Counted from the stretch's first letter, positions 9,466-17,877 are shown. The stretch: DNA of 64,000 nucleotides from Paenibacillus albus (GCF_003952225.1 NZ_CP034437.1:4354501-4418500); one strand, 5' to 3'. Translations and numbers: made by a program. The notes: generated from the sequence alone by a model not told the origin.

Positions 9466-9664
9466 TCTACCAACTCCCTCATTCAGCAGGCGTCACTAAT
9501 CCAACTCCAAAATATTACACACACTCGTCCAATGTCTCAAATAAGAAAGGCTCTTGGTGTATCCCCTTATATTCAAGTTTCCCGTTCCATTAATTGAACC
9601 TTGTATAACTTCATCACAAACAGTAGAATGACTACTAAACATTAAAAGTAAAGGTAATCTCTTG

Positions 9665-10156
9665 ATGAAAAAATGGTTATGGACTTTTGGCATCCTCGCA
9701 GTTGTTACCCTGATAGGTGTGAGCATACTGGGCAATATGAATAAGTATCCCACTTTGTATGGTAACGAAGTTTACAATGTTCGCATATTCAACGCTCAGT
9801 ATAAACTAGTTGCGCTTTGGACCATCGATCCCAAAACGAAATGGTTAACTAAAAGTGATAAACAGAATAGAAAAGTCATGCAACAGCTACTAGAACCGTT
9901 TAATGACAGGAATCTCGTTGATGGCAAGACCGGCAGCCCCAATTATTGGGTCCGAATTGACACCAAAGAAGGTAACGGATACAACTATTTGATATGGCTG
10001 AATGAAGGGGCTCCGGCTGGATTCGTTGAAAATACTGATGCTCCCCGTTCATTCAAAAATACGGAAAACTTACCCGGGAATCAATATTTCGCTATATCGG
10101 AACAAGAGCAGCATCAAATATTGGAGATTTTAAAGTCCAAACTGACACAGAAATAA
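9665..10156 (+). CDS. membrane-anchored or secreted protein, unknown
   Basis: 163 residues, not recognised. A single N-terminal hydrophobic helix (WLWTFGILAVVTLIGVSIL) after MKKW, with no lipobox Cys, so a signal anchor or uncleaved signal peptide. The remainder is polar and aromatic-rich (NYWVRIDTKEGNGYNYLIWL), suggesting a small extracellular beta domain. The start is either the ATG at 9665 or the TTG directly before it (9662), which is better spaced from AAAGG. It converges on the next small gene with only 5 bases between stops. Confidence 0.6.
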   Translation: MKKWLWTFGILAVVTLIGVSILGNMNKYPTLYGNEVYNVRIFNAQYKLVALWTIDPKTKWLTKSDKQNRKVMQQLLEPFNDRNLVDGKTGSPNYWVRIDTKEGNGYNYLIWLNEGAPAGFVENTDAPRSFKNTENLPGNQYFAISEQEQHQILEILKSKLTQK

Positions 10157-10161
10157 TCTAC

Positions 10162-10389
10162 TTATACTCTCCTCAGCTTGATAATTGACAGCAATGACAC
10201 AATACTTCCTACCATCAAAAACCACATCCAATAGTCGTAAGAGAGCATTATTAAAAGCTCCTGTATATTTCTCGGTCCGGAATTAGCGCCATGGCTATAT
10301 GGAAAAGCAAAGACAGATGGTAGGGCACCAAAAACAATTAGCGCCGCACCTATAATTAAATTCATTGTAGGAATGTACTTTTTCCTCAT
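10162..10389 (-). CDS. small membrane protein, two helices, unknown
   Basis: 75 residues with two clear transmembrane segments (LIIGAALIVFGALPSVFAF and WMWFLMVGSIVSLLSII) joined by a polar loop of about 23 residues. The strong ribosome site GGAGGAG 5-6 bases before ATG supports real translation. No family recognised. It lies 24 bases after the next upstream gene, so it is probably the end of a leftward operon (HAD, 99-aa protein, this gene). Confidence 0.6.
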   Translation of the reverse strand: MRKKYIPTMNLIIGAALIVFGALPSVFAFPYSHGANSGPRNIQELLIMLSYDYWMWFLMVGSIVSLLSIIKLRRV

Positions 10390-10413
10390 ATAGCTCCTCC
10401 TACCCCGTTCGTA

Positions 10414-10713
10414 TTATGAGGAGACTACTTTGGTGAAATAATCTCTGAGTCCATTCCAAACCTCTTCAGTTACAAAATAGGATTCTACCGCCTTTAACTT
10501 CTCACCTGTATTATCAGTGTAATGAATGAAGTATTCCAAGTTATCTCCAACTGCTTCTAGACTCCAGTCTAAAAATGTAACCGAATCTCCAGTATCGAGC
10601 TCTTTTGATTTTGATGAATCAAGAAGCCCATCATCATCAATAAATGGTTTCGCAAGAAACCCTTCTATTACATAAATTCTATCCCCTTTACGACTTTCGC
10701 TTGAAACGCTCAT
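10414..10713 (-). CDS. small acidic cytosolic protein, unknown
   Basis: 99 residues, acidic, no membrane segment and no Cys, not recognised. The alternating pattern (RIYVIEGFLAKP, DSVTFLDWSLEAV, LEYFIHYTD) suggests a small beta-rich fold with a C-terminal helix (VTEEVWNGLRDYFTKVV). Supported by GGAGGT 8 bases before the ATG. Sits 19 bases downstream of the HAD phosphatase. Confidence 0.6.
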   Translation of the reverse strand: MSVSSESRKGDRIYVIEGFLAKPFIDDDGLLDSSKSKELDTGDSVTFLDWSLEAVGDNLEYFIHYTDNTGEKLKAVESYFVTEEVWNGLRDYFTKVVSS

Positions 10714-10732
10714 GGGTTTTCACCTCCGATAT

Positions 10733-11374
10733 TCATAATTCATTCAGAATAATATCCTTTAGTTCAATCAATTTCTTGATTCGATAACTAGCCTTGGAGA
10801 AGTCATGTGTTTGTGTGAAGTCGTTATGCACGATAGCACAGTCAATACCAGCAGCAACGGCTGAATTCAATCCTCTGTTTGAATCCTCTACAATCAATGT
10901 CTCTTCCTTGACAGCTCCGAAGCGCTTTAGACCTGTCAAATAGGGCTCCGGGTGCGGCTTGGCGTGCTCGTAGTCTTCGCGAACAAGGACGAAATCCATG
11001 AATTGCAGGATCTGGCGTTTCTCATGTATAAGTTGAAAATCCGCACGCTTTGCAGTCGTCACGATGGCCATGCGGGCGTATTTGGACAATTCAGCTAGTG
11101 TTTCCATGACGCCTTCAATCTCTATGGCTTCCGTCCTCAGATATTCTTGATAATAGACGTTGCGGACCTCGCGCTGCTTGCTAATGGTCTGTTCATCAAC
11201 ACCTGCCGCTCTAGCTTGGGACCACGTGCCGAATGACTGAGTCATGTCACGGAGGTATTGCGCTTTATCCAGCGTAAAGCCAATGTCAGCCAATGCCCGT
11301 TCTCCTGCTTTGTAATACCAGTATTCAGTATCAACAAGAACACCATCATGATCGAAGAGTATGTACTTTTTCAA
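10733..11374 (-). CDS. HAD-superfamily hydrolase (beta-phosphoglucomutase-like)
   Basis: 213 residues with the HAD motifs in order: nucleophile and acid in FDHDGVLVDT (residues 7-16, Asp8 and Asp10), motif II Thr in MAIVTTAKRADF, motif III Lys in HAKPHPEPY and motif IV in LIVEDSNRGLNSAVAAG. A helical cap between motifs I and II places it with phosphoglycolate phosphatase/beta-phosphoglucomutase-like enzymes, which act on small phospho-sugars. The TTG at 11374 is chosen because GAGGAG lies 9 bases upstream and the protein then starts at the first strand as usual; the frame is open to 11431. Confidence 0.85.
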   Translation of the reverse strand: MKKYILFDHDGVLVDTEYWYYKAGERALADIGFTLDKAQYLRDMTQSFGTWSQARAAGVDEQTISKQREVRNVYYQEYLRTEAIEIEGVMETLAELSKYARMAIVTTAKRADFQLIHEKRQILQFMDFVLVREDYEHAKPHPEPYLTGLKRFGAVKEETLIVEDSNRGLNSAVAAGIDCAIVHNDFTQTHDFSKASYRIKKLIELKDIILNEL

Positions 11375-11506
11375 AGTTTCGTTCTCCTCTTTCTTTATAC
11401 TTTGATCAATCATACACCCAACTAATTCCATCTGTCACTTATATCCCCACCTTCTTTCCAGCTTGCGTATCTATATCCCGGAACTAAAATTTTCCCTATA
11501 AATACC

Positions 11507-11534
11507 AAAAGACCGCGAATTTCGCGGCCTTTAC
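11507..11534 (-). terminator. terminator after beta-propeller gene
   Basis: CCGCGAA/TTCGCGG hairpin at about 11513-11527. The minus strand continues TCTTTTGG, and the plus strand CCTTTAC. It is 45 bases past the stop of the leftward glycosidase gene. Confidence 0.7.
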
Positions 11535-11579
11535 AATGATTATAATCGCTAGAAAAGCACCGCCGATATGGCTATGCCG

Positions 11580-12473
11580 TCAGATCCCTAAATCATACCC
11601 TTCATGAACAGCCATCCCAATCTGCTCCACATGTCCGCTGCGGCCGTTATACCAGAGCTTCCACGACTCGCCATCGAATATGGCGAATGGCTTATAGTTG
11701 GCTTCGGCATCCCATTTTCCATGCTCTGGAGACAGCAGCGGATTAAGCGGATGGCGTTTCCAATCGGAAATGCCGTCCTTCGACCACGCAAGTCCGATGG
11801 ACGCATAATCCTCATCCCTAAACCCGATATAGAACATCGCGTAGCCATCCTTGTATGGAATGACCTGGCAAGCCGTTACTTTATGCTGCTCCCAAGCATG
11901 CTCCGGTAGACGGTCAAAGACCGGATTCGCCTCATGCTTTGCCCAGTGATGACCGTCAGTGCTCGTCGCGTAGCCGATCGCATTCGGCTCATACTGATCA
12001 CCAGCGGAGTACCACATACGGAATGCGCCTGCCAATTCATCCCATTCCACATGAGGACACATGACAGCCACCTTCTCCCAAGCAGCCTGCGGCTCCATAA
12101 CCGGTCGCTCGCTCTGGCGTACCCAATGAATACCATCCTCGCTTGTCGCATACCCGATGCATGAGCGATCAGGCCGCCACATCTGTCCGGTGTACCACAT
12201 ATGATAGCCATCTTCCCGCTTCACGACTGACGGCCGGTTCAGATCATCCTCCCATCCGGTCGCTTTATTCGGCTCAAGCACGATAACCGGCTCGCTCCAA
12301 TGAACGCCGTCCACGCTCTCGACCAGAGCAATGCTGCTCTTGGGCCGCCACGAGAACCACATGCGGTATACGCCTTCTTCTCTAATCATCGTTAAATCGA
12401 AGCAAGTTCCATAATCGCCTCCGAGTACCGGATTATGATCAAATTTGGTCCATCCACCATGCTGTACGCTCAT
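11580..12473 (-). CDS. five-bladed beta-propeller glycosidase-like protein (GH43/GH130-like)
   Basis: 297 residues built from repeated blades. Units such as IGYATSEDGIHW and IGYATSTDGHHW, with MWYTG/MWYSAG/MFYIG strands, recur about every 55-60 residues, as in GH43, GH130 and GH32-like propellers. There is no signal peptide, so it would act on imported oligosaccharides or as a phosphorylase. The catalytic acids cannot be placed with confidence. AAAGGAG lies 7 bases before the ATG. Upstream on the same strand are a decayed permease tail and an alpha/alpha-barrel glycosidase, so it belongs to a carbohydrate locus. Confidence 0.75.
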   Translation of the reverse strand: MSVQHGGWTKFDHNPVLGGDYGTCFDLTMIREEGVYRMWFSWRPKSSIALVESVDGVHWSEPVIVLEPNKATGWEDDLNRPSVVKREDGYHMWYTGQMWRPDRSCIGYATSEDGIHWVRQSERPVMEPQAAWEKVAVMCPHVEWDELAGAFRMWYSAGDQYEPNAIGYATSTDGHHWAKHEANPVFDRLPEHAWEQHKVTACQVIPYKDGYAMFYIGFRDEDYASIGLAWSKDGISDWKRHPLNPLLSPEHGKWDAEANYKPFAIFDGESWKLWYNGRSGHVEQIGMAVHEGYDLGI

Positions 12474-12525
12474 AGTCGTGCTCCTTTTCGAATATCTAGC
12501 AAATAGAGATAGATTAATATCCTTG

Positions 12526-12600
12526 TTACTCTTTCAACGCGCCTACCATGACTCCCTTCACGAAATACTTCTGCATGAAAGGATAGATAAAGCTACTTCC
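12526..12600 (-). pseudogene. C-terminal remnant of a CUT1 sugar ABC permease
   Basis: Between the two glycosidase genes the minus strand reads FIYPFMQKYFVKG then VMVGALKE and a TAA stop. This is the almost invariant ending of LplC/MsmG/AraQ-type permeases; the intact permease at 59398-60318 ends VYPSVQKYFVKG LTVGAIKG. Only about 24 codons are left; an in-frame stop lies at 12616-12618 and the glycosidase stop follows. No start or rest of the gene is present. I read it as the scar of a deletion that removed the transporter of this locus. Confidence 0.75.
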
Positions 12601-12625
12601 AGGTATTTTCCCTGGTTATTACTAG

Positions 12626-14116
12626 TCATAGCAGCACGGTAGCTGGCTGAATCCGATCGGCATGATATCGGAGCTTACCGTCAACCTCGATGCGATACCC
12701 GCTTCCCTTTCCGTAACGTTCTCCGTCTTTGTCATACACCACCGTCACGTAATGCTTGTGGTAGAAGACATTCTCAAGACAGAAATAATCCCAATTCGCT
12801 TCCTCTGGAATGAGAGGGTGGATATCAAGCTCATTTCCCGCGCGAGGCTGCATCCCGATTAAACCGGAGATGATTAAATCGCAGAAGGCCGAATGATTGT
12901 AATCCGCTCCCCTATCCTTATTCGCATCATCTCGCGCATGCAGCTTCGAGCGGGCAATCCATTCACCTGTGAATGGATCGAGATTCTCATCAATCCAAGG
13001 GATTCTTGTACCATCCTCACTCATTCGCTGATGGGAGTTGGCATAGCTGCAGAGCATATGGTAATAATCAGCACGATTCACATGTGGCTGCTTGTACTCC
13101 CGAAGCAGTCGTGCCATAGCAACTAATGTCTGTGTCGTTGCGAACGGCCATGAAGGACCGTTCCACAAGCATTCATGCTGCAGCTCCGCCATGAAGAGAG
13201 GGTGCGCTTGCTCTGCTGTCGTAGGTCCATATGGAGCATAGAATTGCTTGGGGTCCATAAGCCGCGCCCATGCATCCTCATATCCTGCCGAGGGCAGCCC
13301 GAAGCACCATGGCACATACCCGGTAAGCTCGCAGACGGGCATAAGTTTATTCTCCTGCAGCAGATCATCTGGCAATTGTTCGAGCCAGCCTCCTGTCAGT
13401 TTGCGCGTATAGGCCAAGCCGTCCATGTTTGTCCGAACCTTGAAGAATTTCGCCTCTTCATCCCACAGCAGCCGTTCGACCAGCTGTTGCAGCACGGCAG
13501 CATTATCTTCATACTGTTGAGCGAGCTCTTGCTGTCCAGCAAGCATGGCAATTCTCGAAATCGCAACCGCATCCGCGTACATATAGCTGTTAATGGTTGG
13601 CCGTAACCCCGAGCCCCCGATTGAGAACTCCATTCCGTCACGATCATCCATTTGCCAGTACAAGCCTGAAGCATCCTTCCGTTCTGCTTCCCAAGCCTCA
13701 TAATTGGCGACTAAATCCGGCAGCAGCTCTCGAATAGAGGATGAATCGCCTGTAACCAAATAATGAGCAAATATCGCATCTGCTGCCCAAAAGCTATATC
13801 TGCGCGGCTCCCCGCCCTTGCGAAACCAGAACTCGGCATAATCGTTCAAATAGACCGGTTGGTGCAGCCAGCGGCCCTCATAGAAATGATGCCCTGCCGG
13901 GCAGCTTATCGTGTTGTGGCGACCCGACCACGGCACTTGAGGGAGAAACTCCGTCACAACATAGCCGCTTTGCGTTAATTTAAGATGCTTCCGAAATACA
14001 CCCCAGCGAAAATAATACGTACGCTGCAAATTCTCTTCCGGACACTCGAATAACGGTACCTGCTCCTTCATCCAATCGGATTCATCTTGCTGTAAAAAAG
14101 ATAAGTTGATGCGCAC
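12626..14116 (-). CDS. alpha/alpha-barrel glycoside hydrolase (MGH1/GH63-like)
   Basis: 496 residues with a helical toroid pattern. The middle holds WQMDDRDGMEFSIGGSGLRPTINSYMYADA, the region where GH63/GH37-like enzymes carry an Asp acid. Further on come ECLWNGPSWPFATTQTL and RGADYNHSAFCDLIISGLIG, both strongly conserved in the mannosylglycerate-hydrolase/trehalase-like group. No signal peptide, so it acts on imported substrate. GTG start, GGAGG about 9 bases upstream. Divergent from the AraC gene across 158 bases, which is presumably the regulated promoter region. The sugar is not identifiable. Confidence 0.75.
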   Translation of the reverse strand: MRINLSFLQQDESDWMKEQVPLFECPEENLQRTYYFRWGVFRKHLKLTQSGYVVTEFLPQVPWSGRHNTISCPAGHHFYEGRWLHQPVYLNDYAEFWFRKGGEPRRYSFWAADAIFAHYLVTGDSSSIRELLPDLVANYEAWEAERKDASGLYWQMDDRDGMEFSIGGSGLRPTINSYMYADAVAISRIAMLAGQQELAQQYEDNAAVLQQLVERLLWDEEAKFFKVRTNMDGLAYTRKLTGGWLEQLPDDLLQENKLMPVCELTGYVPWCFGLPSAGYEDAWARLMDPKQFYAPYGPTTAEQAHPLFMAELQHECLWNGPSWPFATTQTLVAMARLLREYKQPHVNRADYYHMLCSYANSHQRMSEDGTRIPWIDENLDPFTGEWIARSKLHARDDANKDRGADYNHSAFCDLIISGLIGMQPRAGNELDIHPLIPEEANWDYFCLENVFYHKHYVTVVYDKDGERYGKGSGYRIEVDGKLRYHADRIQPATVLL

Positions 14117-14274
14117 TTAGCAATGCCTCCCCCTGTATTCCTGCCTTTCTATTGACATTGTATAGGGTTGATTTTATTTAAAATAGGTGCTGAGCGAACT
14201 CGTTTGAACACAATATTGACTTTTCCAACATTCAAATTTACGCTGAAGAAAGCGACAAGAAAGCAGGTGCTCCC

Positions 14275-15162
14275 ATGATGGATATCTTTTTCACGACACC
14301 TCCCTTCCCCTGTTTCATGTGTGCCGGAGAAGATACCTACTACTTCGGCGACCGTCATCCCGCACGTGCCAATCTGGGCGCTTTCGACCTATTAATCGTG
14401 ACCAAAGGCGCTCTCTATATTAATGAAGATAATAGGGACATGGCAGCCTCCGAAGGGCATGCGTTAATACTGAAACCGAATAAAGCCCATTATACTTACC
14501 ACTCCTGCGATGAAGAAACGAGCTTCTACTGGATACACTTTCAATCGCTTGGGGTCTGGTCAGAGCAGACTGCTTCCGGATATATTTACTATCCACACTC
14601 CTCTTATCAGGAGCTCGAACCTCTCAGTAACGACGAGCGATTAAATATGAGATCAAGCATGCTTCGTTTGCCTCAATTTTGTAAGTTGGTGCAGCCTCAG
14701 AAGGTATACGAGATGGCAGAGCAGCTGCTTGAGCTCACATCGCAGCCCCAATCATGGGTCAGGTGGAAGCAGCAGACGATCTTTCAGAGCTTAATACTTG
14801 AGCTGCATGCTTCCGCTGAATCAGAGAAAGATGCCGCTTCCCTTCGTCTGGCAGAGAAAGTAGCGGAGTACGTTCGCCAAAATTATCGCAATTCGCTCTC
14901 TTACGCACAAATTCGAGAGACGTTCAGCTTTCATCCCACTTACATTTCGCGCTGTATGAAACATGCTTACGGTATGAATCTTACGGAGTATATCATTATG
15001 TATCGAATTGAACAGGCTGCCCTATTGTTAATCAAAACTGACTTAGCGGTAAGCCACATAGCCGAGCAGGTCGGATTCGCCAACTTGTCCTATTTCGCCA
15101 GAAGATTCTCCAAAGCCAAGGGCGTGAATCCGGGGAAATATCGGAAGCAATATTCGTTTTAG
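14275..15162 (+). CDS. AraC-family transcriptional regulator
   Basis: 295 residues: an N-terminal cupin-like sensor (about 20-130, with GALYINEDNRDM and ALILKPNKAHYTYH), a linker, and a C-terminal double helix-turn-helix (about 190-290) ending in SHIAEQVGFANLSYFARRFSKAKGVNPGKYRKQ, the AraC signature. It very likely senses a sugar and controls the divergent glycosidase gene. The start has only a moderate ribosome site (GCAGGTGC). A TTGACA sits at 14152-14157, but its -10 partner is poor. Confidence 0.9.
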   Translation: MMDIFFTTPPFPCFMCAGEDTYYFGDRHPARANLGAFDLLIVTKGALYINEDNRDMAASEGHALILKPNKAHYTYHSCDEETSFYWIHFQSLGVWSEQTASGYIYYPHSSYQELEPLSNDERLNMRSSMLRLPQFCKLVQPQKVYEMAEQLLELTSQPQSWVRWKQQTIFQSLILELHASAESEKDAASLRLAEKVAEYVRQNYRNSLSYAQIRETFSFHPTYISRCMKHAYGMNLTEYIIMYRIEQAALLLIKTDLAVSHIAEQVGFANLSYFARRFSKAKGVNPGKYRKQYSF

Positions 15163-15188
15163 TGCATGGTAGAGTAGACTCTTAAAAA

Positions 15189-15222
15189 CAAAAAAGAGCA
15201 GCGAGGTTATCCCTCCTGCTCT
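15189..15222 (-). terminator. terminator after IDEAL-domain gene
   Basis: Arms GAGCAG-GAGG and CCTC-G-CTGCTC (one bulge), then TTTTTTG on the minus strand, 10 bases past the stop at 15232. The opposite strand may also serve the convergent araC gene, though with fewer T. Confidence 0.75.
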
Positions 15223-15231
15223 CTCATTTCC

Positions 15232-15606
15232 TTAATTGATGATACGTCCAAGTCTATTTCGGCTATACAGAATCGGAGCTTTGCTGCTGCGGTTCTCTTG
15301 CCTCTGCACGACCTCGTGCATCCGCTCCATCAGCTCCGCGAACCATTCTTCGTCATGCGTGGCCAGCGCCAGCTCGATAAAATCTTTGATCGGTTCTTCA
15401 TAGTCTAGCACTTGCAGCGTAGGCTGCTCTTTGATCCAGGTGCGCAATACGGCGACCGTAGTACCGACCGCTGCATCGTGATCGGATTGAACGACATAAA
15501 CACTTGCAACGTTTTGTTTTTCGTTCATCGATGTAATAAATCCTTGAATAAGTTCTCCGTCCTTTGTCCTGCCTTGTACCCAATCACTGATCGCAAAGCT
15601 CATCAT
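15232..15606 (-). CDS. IDEAL-domain protein
   Basis: 124 residues. The second half contains EEPIKDFIELALATHDEEWFAELMERM, which fits the short IDEAL domain (I-D-x-A-L-x-x-x-D-x-x-x-F-x-x-L) of Bacillus-type proteins, so named for its consensus. The first half (FAISDWVQGRTKDGELIQGFI) looks like a small SH3-like barrel. Function unknown in the family. ATG at 15606 or 15603 is used because AGGTGG precedes by 5-8 bases; GTG codons upstream are in frame. It has a perfect consensus promoter overlapped by one of two matching palindromes (separate entries), so it is probably under a dedicated repressor. Confidence 0.7.
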   Translation of the reverse strand: MMSFAISDWVQGRTKDGELIQGFITSMNEKQNVASVYVVQSDHDAAVGTTVAVLRTWIKEQPTLQVLDYEEPIKDFIELALATHDEEWFAELMERMHEVVQRQENRSSKAPILYSRNRLGRIIN

Positions 15607-15638
15607 CAGCACCACCTGTCATTAGAATGGATAGCCAA

Positions 15639-15661
15639 ACTGTAACTATTACATGTACAGT
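15639..15661. promoter_or_regulatory. operator-like palindrome O2 in the IDEAL gene leader
   Basis: ACTGTA-N11-TACAGT, 23 bp in all, about 33 bases upstream of the start codon. It shares the 13-base run ACTGTAACTATTA with the O1 site (in opposite orientation), so the two are copies of one site. Confidence 0.55.
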
Positions 15662-15726
15662 TTGATTAAGAAAAGAGGACGTTACATAAGCGGTTAGCCA
15701 GCCTATCCGTCCTTCTTTTGTTTGTT

Positions 15727-15749
15727 ACTGTAATTATAATAGTTACAGT
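15727..15749. promoter_or_regulatory. operator-like palindrome O1 over the IDEAL gene promoter
   Basis: ACTGTAA-N9-TTACAGT, 23 bp. It covers the -10 hexamer and most of the spacer of the promoter at 15733-15761, the usual place for a repressor site. Its centre lies 88 bp from that of O2. Confidence 0.6.
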
Positions 15750-15761
15750 TCCGATTGTCAA
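15733..15761 (-). promoter_or_regulatory. consensus sigma-A promoter
   Basis: On the minus strand TTGACA (15761-15756), exactly 17 bases, then TATAAT (15738-15733): a perfect match to both hexamers and to the optimal spacing. It points at the IDEAL-domain gene, whose start is about 125 bases downstream. Confidence 0.85.
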
Positions 15762-15806
15762 GAACTACAAACGTGGACAACTGCGCATAATTATGAAACA
15801 CTAATG

Positions 15807-16304
15807 CTATTTCCAACGCTCGAATTGCTGCCTCATATTGGCATGGGTCACTTTCCACTTCTGCAGCATCGGACTTGGTACCATGCTGTTATACTTGGTA
15901 ATTCTCTCGTTAATCTCTATGAGTGCAGGATCCGAGACTGTCGAATCGGTTTCGAGCAGCTTCTCTAGCTGATCTCGGATTTCATGCTGCAGCGTAAGCC
16001 AAGCAGGCAAGAAATTTGCTTCCTTCAGGATGCTGTTCATCAAATCTCCTTGCGGGATATCGAGCGGTTTGCCTTTTCCAGCCAAGTGCTCGAAAGCCCC
16101 TTTCCGCTCTTGCTCCCGGTACATCTCACTAATCCAATCTTGCGCGGACAAACCGGAGTTCCAGAACTGCCTGGATGACCCAGAAGGCTCGTTACTAAGC
16201 TTCTCCTCCACCTTCGTTTCGGGAATTGCTTCGATGATCACAGTTGATTCAGCTGCTGCCCTGGAATCTGCCTGTTTTCTATTCTTTTTGAACCAAAACC
16301 CCAT
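15807..16304 (-). CDS. DUF1992 / DnaJ-C28-like domain protein
   Basis: 165 residues. A low-complexity basic/acidic N-terminus (about 1-45) is followed by the DUF1992 core: QDWISEMYREQERKGAFEHLAGKGKPLDI (about 55-83), whose 'G-x-F-x-x-L-x-G-K-G-K-P-L' run is the family hallmark, and a helical C-terminus. The domain is found alone in bacteria and in eukaryotic DNAJC28; its role is unknown. ATG at 16304 follows GGTGAG closely; a GTG at 16313 is an alternative. It reads toward the IDEAL promoter region, with no clear terminator between. Confidence 0.8.
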   Translation of the reverse strand: MGFWFKKNRKQADSRAAAESTVIIEAIPETKVEEKLSNEPSGSSRQFWNSGLSAQDWISEMYREQERKGAFEHLAGKGKPLDIPQGDLMNSILKEANFLPAWLTLQHEIRDQLEKLLETDSTVSDPALIEINERITKYNSMVPSPMLQKWKVTHANMRQQFERWK

Positions 16305-16560
16305 CACGCTCACCGCCTATTTAGGTTAGCAAATTGGAAGATCCTCACAGTACTATCATATAAAAATATGCTGTGAAGCGTACTCGCAACCTTTGGCAAT
16401 ATGATGAACGGAAGTCTCGTAAAGTCTTAAAATATTCTCACAATTTTCTAATGATGGGCTGATATTGCTGTTCTAACGGCGTATTCTCTCTCAGAGGAAA
16501 AGATTAGGACTTCGGATATGTGTTAAAGTGAAACCCGACTTGAAATATGGAGGGATTCAC

Positions 16561-17295
16561 ATGTCTGCAAAGTCTCAATTACGCAAAATAATGACGGTCG
16601 GCGTATTCACCGCTATCGGCTTCGGAGCATTAAACATCGGACAAGCTCCACTGCTCCCGAAAGCGTCCGCCGCCACAGGCTATGAAACGAAGGTTACATC
16701 AGGCGTGAACTTACGCGCAAGCGCTAGCACCAATGGCCGCATCATTCGGCTTATTCCAACTGGGGAATCGATTCACGTCGTTTCTCATGTAAATAGCTAT
16801 TGGCTAAAGGTTTCCGATAATCGGGGTAATACCGGCTACATATCTGCTAACGAGAAATATACAAGCCACAGCGGAACAAATTCAGCAGCTTCAGCAAGCA
16901 CCAGCAGTTCGAAAGCCGATCGTGTTATCGAGATTGCCAAAAGCTATATGGGCCGAGTCCACTACGATTTCGGAACTCGTAATCCATCTGCCCTGATCTT
17001 CGACTGCTCTTCGTTTACGGAGTTCGTTTACGCTAAAGTTGGCATAGATCTGAAGTGGGGCACGAAATCCCAGAAGAACCAGGGCTCCTACACGAGCAAG
17101 AGCAGCCTCCGCAAGGGGGATCTCGTCTTCTTCGATACGATCGGCAGCAATAACAAAGTGATTAATCATGTCGGCATATATAGCGGTGGCGGTCAATTCA
17201 TACACAACACCCCATCCAAAGACGGAATAGCAATCAATTCACTAACTTCCGGCTATTGGTCCACTCACTATGTAACGGCTAGACGCGTACTGTGA
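16561..17295 (+). CDS. secreted SH3-NlpC/P60 peptidoglycan hydrolase
   Basis: 244 residues: signal peptide (about 1-38, cleavage near PKASAAT), bacterial SH3 domain (about 42-100, VNLRASAS then RIIRLIPTGE), a Ser/Ala linker, and an NlpC/P60 domain (about 118-244). The catalytic set is visible: Cys149 in FDCSSF, His203 in NHVGIY, His215 in FIHNTP. Such enzymes cut the D-Glu to diamino-acid bond in stem peptides outside the cell. The ATG at 16561 has GGAGGG 6 bases upstream; the frame is open to 16528. The preceding 256 bases hold no recognisable gene. Confidence 0.92.
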   Translation: MSAKSQLRKIMTVGVFTAIGFGALNIGQAPLLPKASAATGYETKVTSGVNLRASASTNGRIIRLIPTGESIHVVSHVNSYWLKVSDNRGNTGYISANEKYTSHSGTNSAASASTSSSKADRVIEIAKSYMGRVHYDFGTRNPSALIFDCSSFTEFVYAKVGIDLKWGTKSQKNQGSYTSKSSLRKGDLVFFDTIGSNNKVINHVGIYSGGGQFIHNTPSKDGIAINSLTSGYWSTHYVTARRVL

Positions 17296-17377
17296 TTCTT
17301 CGAGCTACCAAAAATGGAATTTATTTGGAATAAATGTGCAAACTACTTGCAATTCCCATTGCTCGGAGGGCTGCAGC

Positions 17378-17815
17378 TTGCGCACCATCGCCGTCATTTG
17401 TTCCATTCTCATGCCAGGTTTCGGACAATTATTTAATCGTCAGTATTTCAAAGCATTAATCCTGCTGCTGCTCGAAATTGGTTTAAATAGCACCATTCAT
17501 CTCAACCATGTTATTAAACTCGATATGCTCGGTCACGATGATAAGATTCTGCACGCGGCAAATCTGGGAGTGGCTCATTTTTATCCCGGGTTCTATGTCA
17601 TGAATACGTGGGATGCCTTCGCATCCGCAAAGCCTTATCCGCCAGACTACCGAGCCATAATATTTTTTATTATCGCCGGCTTTGCAGGCACGTTTTGCGT
17701 AATATTTTCGGAATATATTCCGAATCCCGTCGTTACATCCGGCTTATCGATGATCGCAATCATAGTGACAGGTTCGCTCGCGTTTAATAAATCATCAAAC
17801 ACAAGCTCTTTATGA
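17378..17815 (+). CDS. membrane protein, unknown, TM2-like start
   Basis: 145 residues with about four hydrophobic segments. The N-terminus (SILMPGFGQLFNRQYFKALILLLLEI) has the 'PGxGQxxNxQ' turn of small TM2/DUF5683-like membrane proteins. The TTG at 17378 is chosen because GGAGGG lies 7 bases upstream; a GTG at 17336 in the same frame has no good site. Lies 82 bases after the P60 gene, so possibly co-transcribed, and ends at a terminator. Function not known. Confidence 0.6.
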   Translation: MRTIAVICSILMPGFGQLFNRQYFKALILLLLEIGLNSTIHLNHVIKLDMLGHDDKILHAANLGVAHFYPGFYVMNTWDAFASAKPYPPDYRAIIFFIIAGFAGTFCVIFSEYIPNPVVTSGLSMIAIIVTGSLAFNKSSNTSSL

Positions 17816-17841
17816 ATCTAATTCATAGTTGTTATCCAAGA

Positions 17842-17877
17842 ACGGTAGCCGGACTCAAATCCAGCTGCCGTTTTTTA
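17842..17877 (+). terminator. terminator after membrane protein gene
   Basis: ACGGTAGC / GCTGCCGT 8-bp stem with one G-T pair and a 14-base loop, then TTTTTT, 27 bases past the stop. Confidence 0.8.

Noticed and set aside
9496-9753. 85-codon minus-strand frame before the unknown anchored protein
   Set aside because: Overlaps the start of a better-supported gene, no ribosome site, no recognisable features.
14152-14180. TTGACA with 17-base spacer before araC
   Set aside because: The -35 is perfect but the -10 (TATTTA) is poor and the leader would be ~90 bases; left as a remark only.
12626-15162. Idea that the glycosidase/AraC locus is a mobile carbohydrate island
   Set aside because: No integrase, transposase, tRNA or flanking repeats seen; base composition looks like the neighbours.
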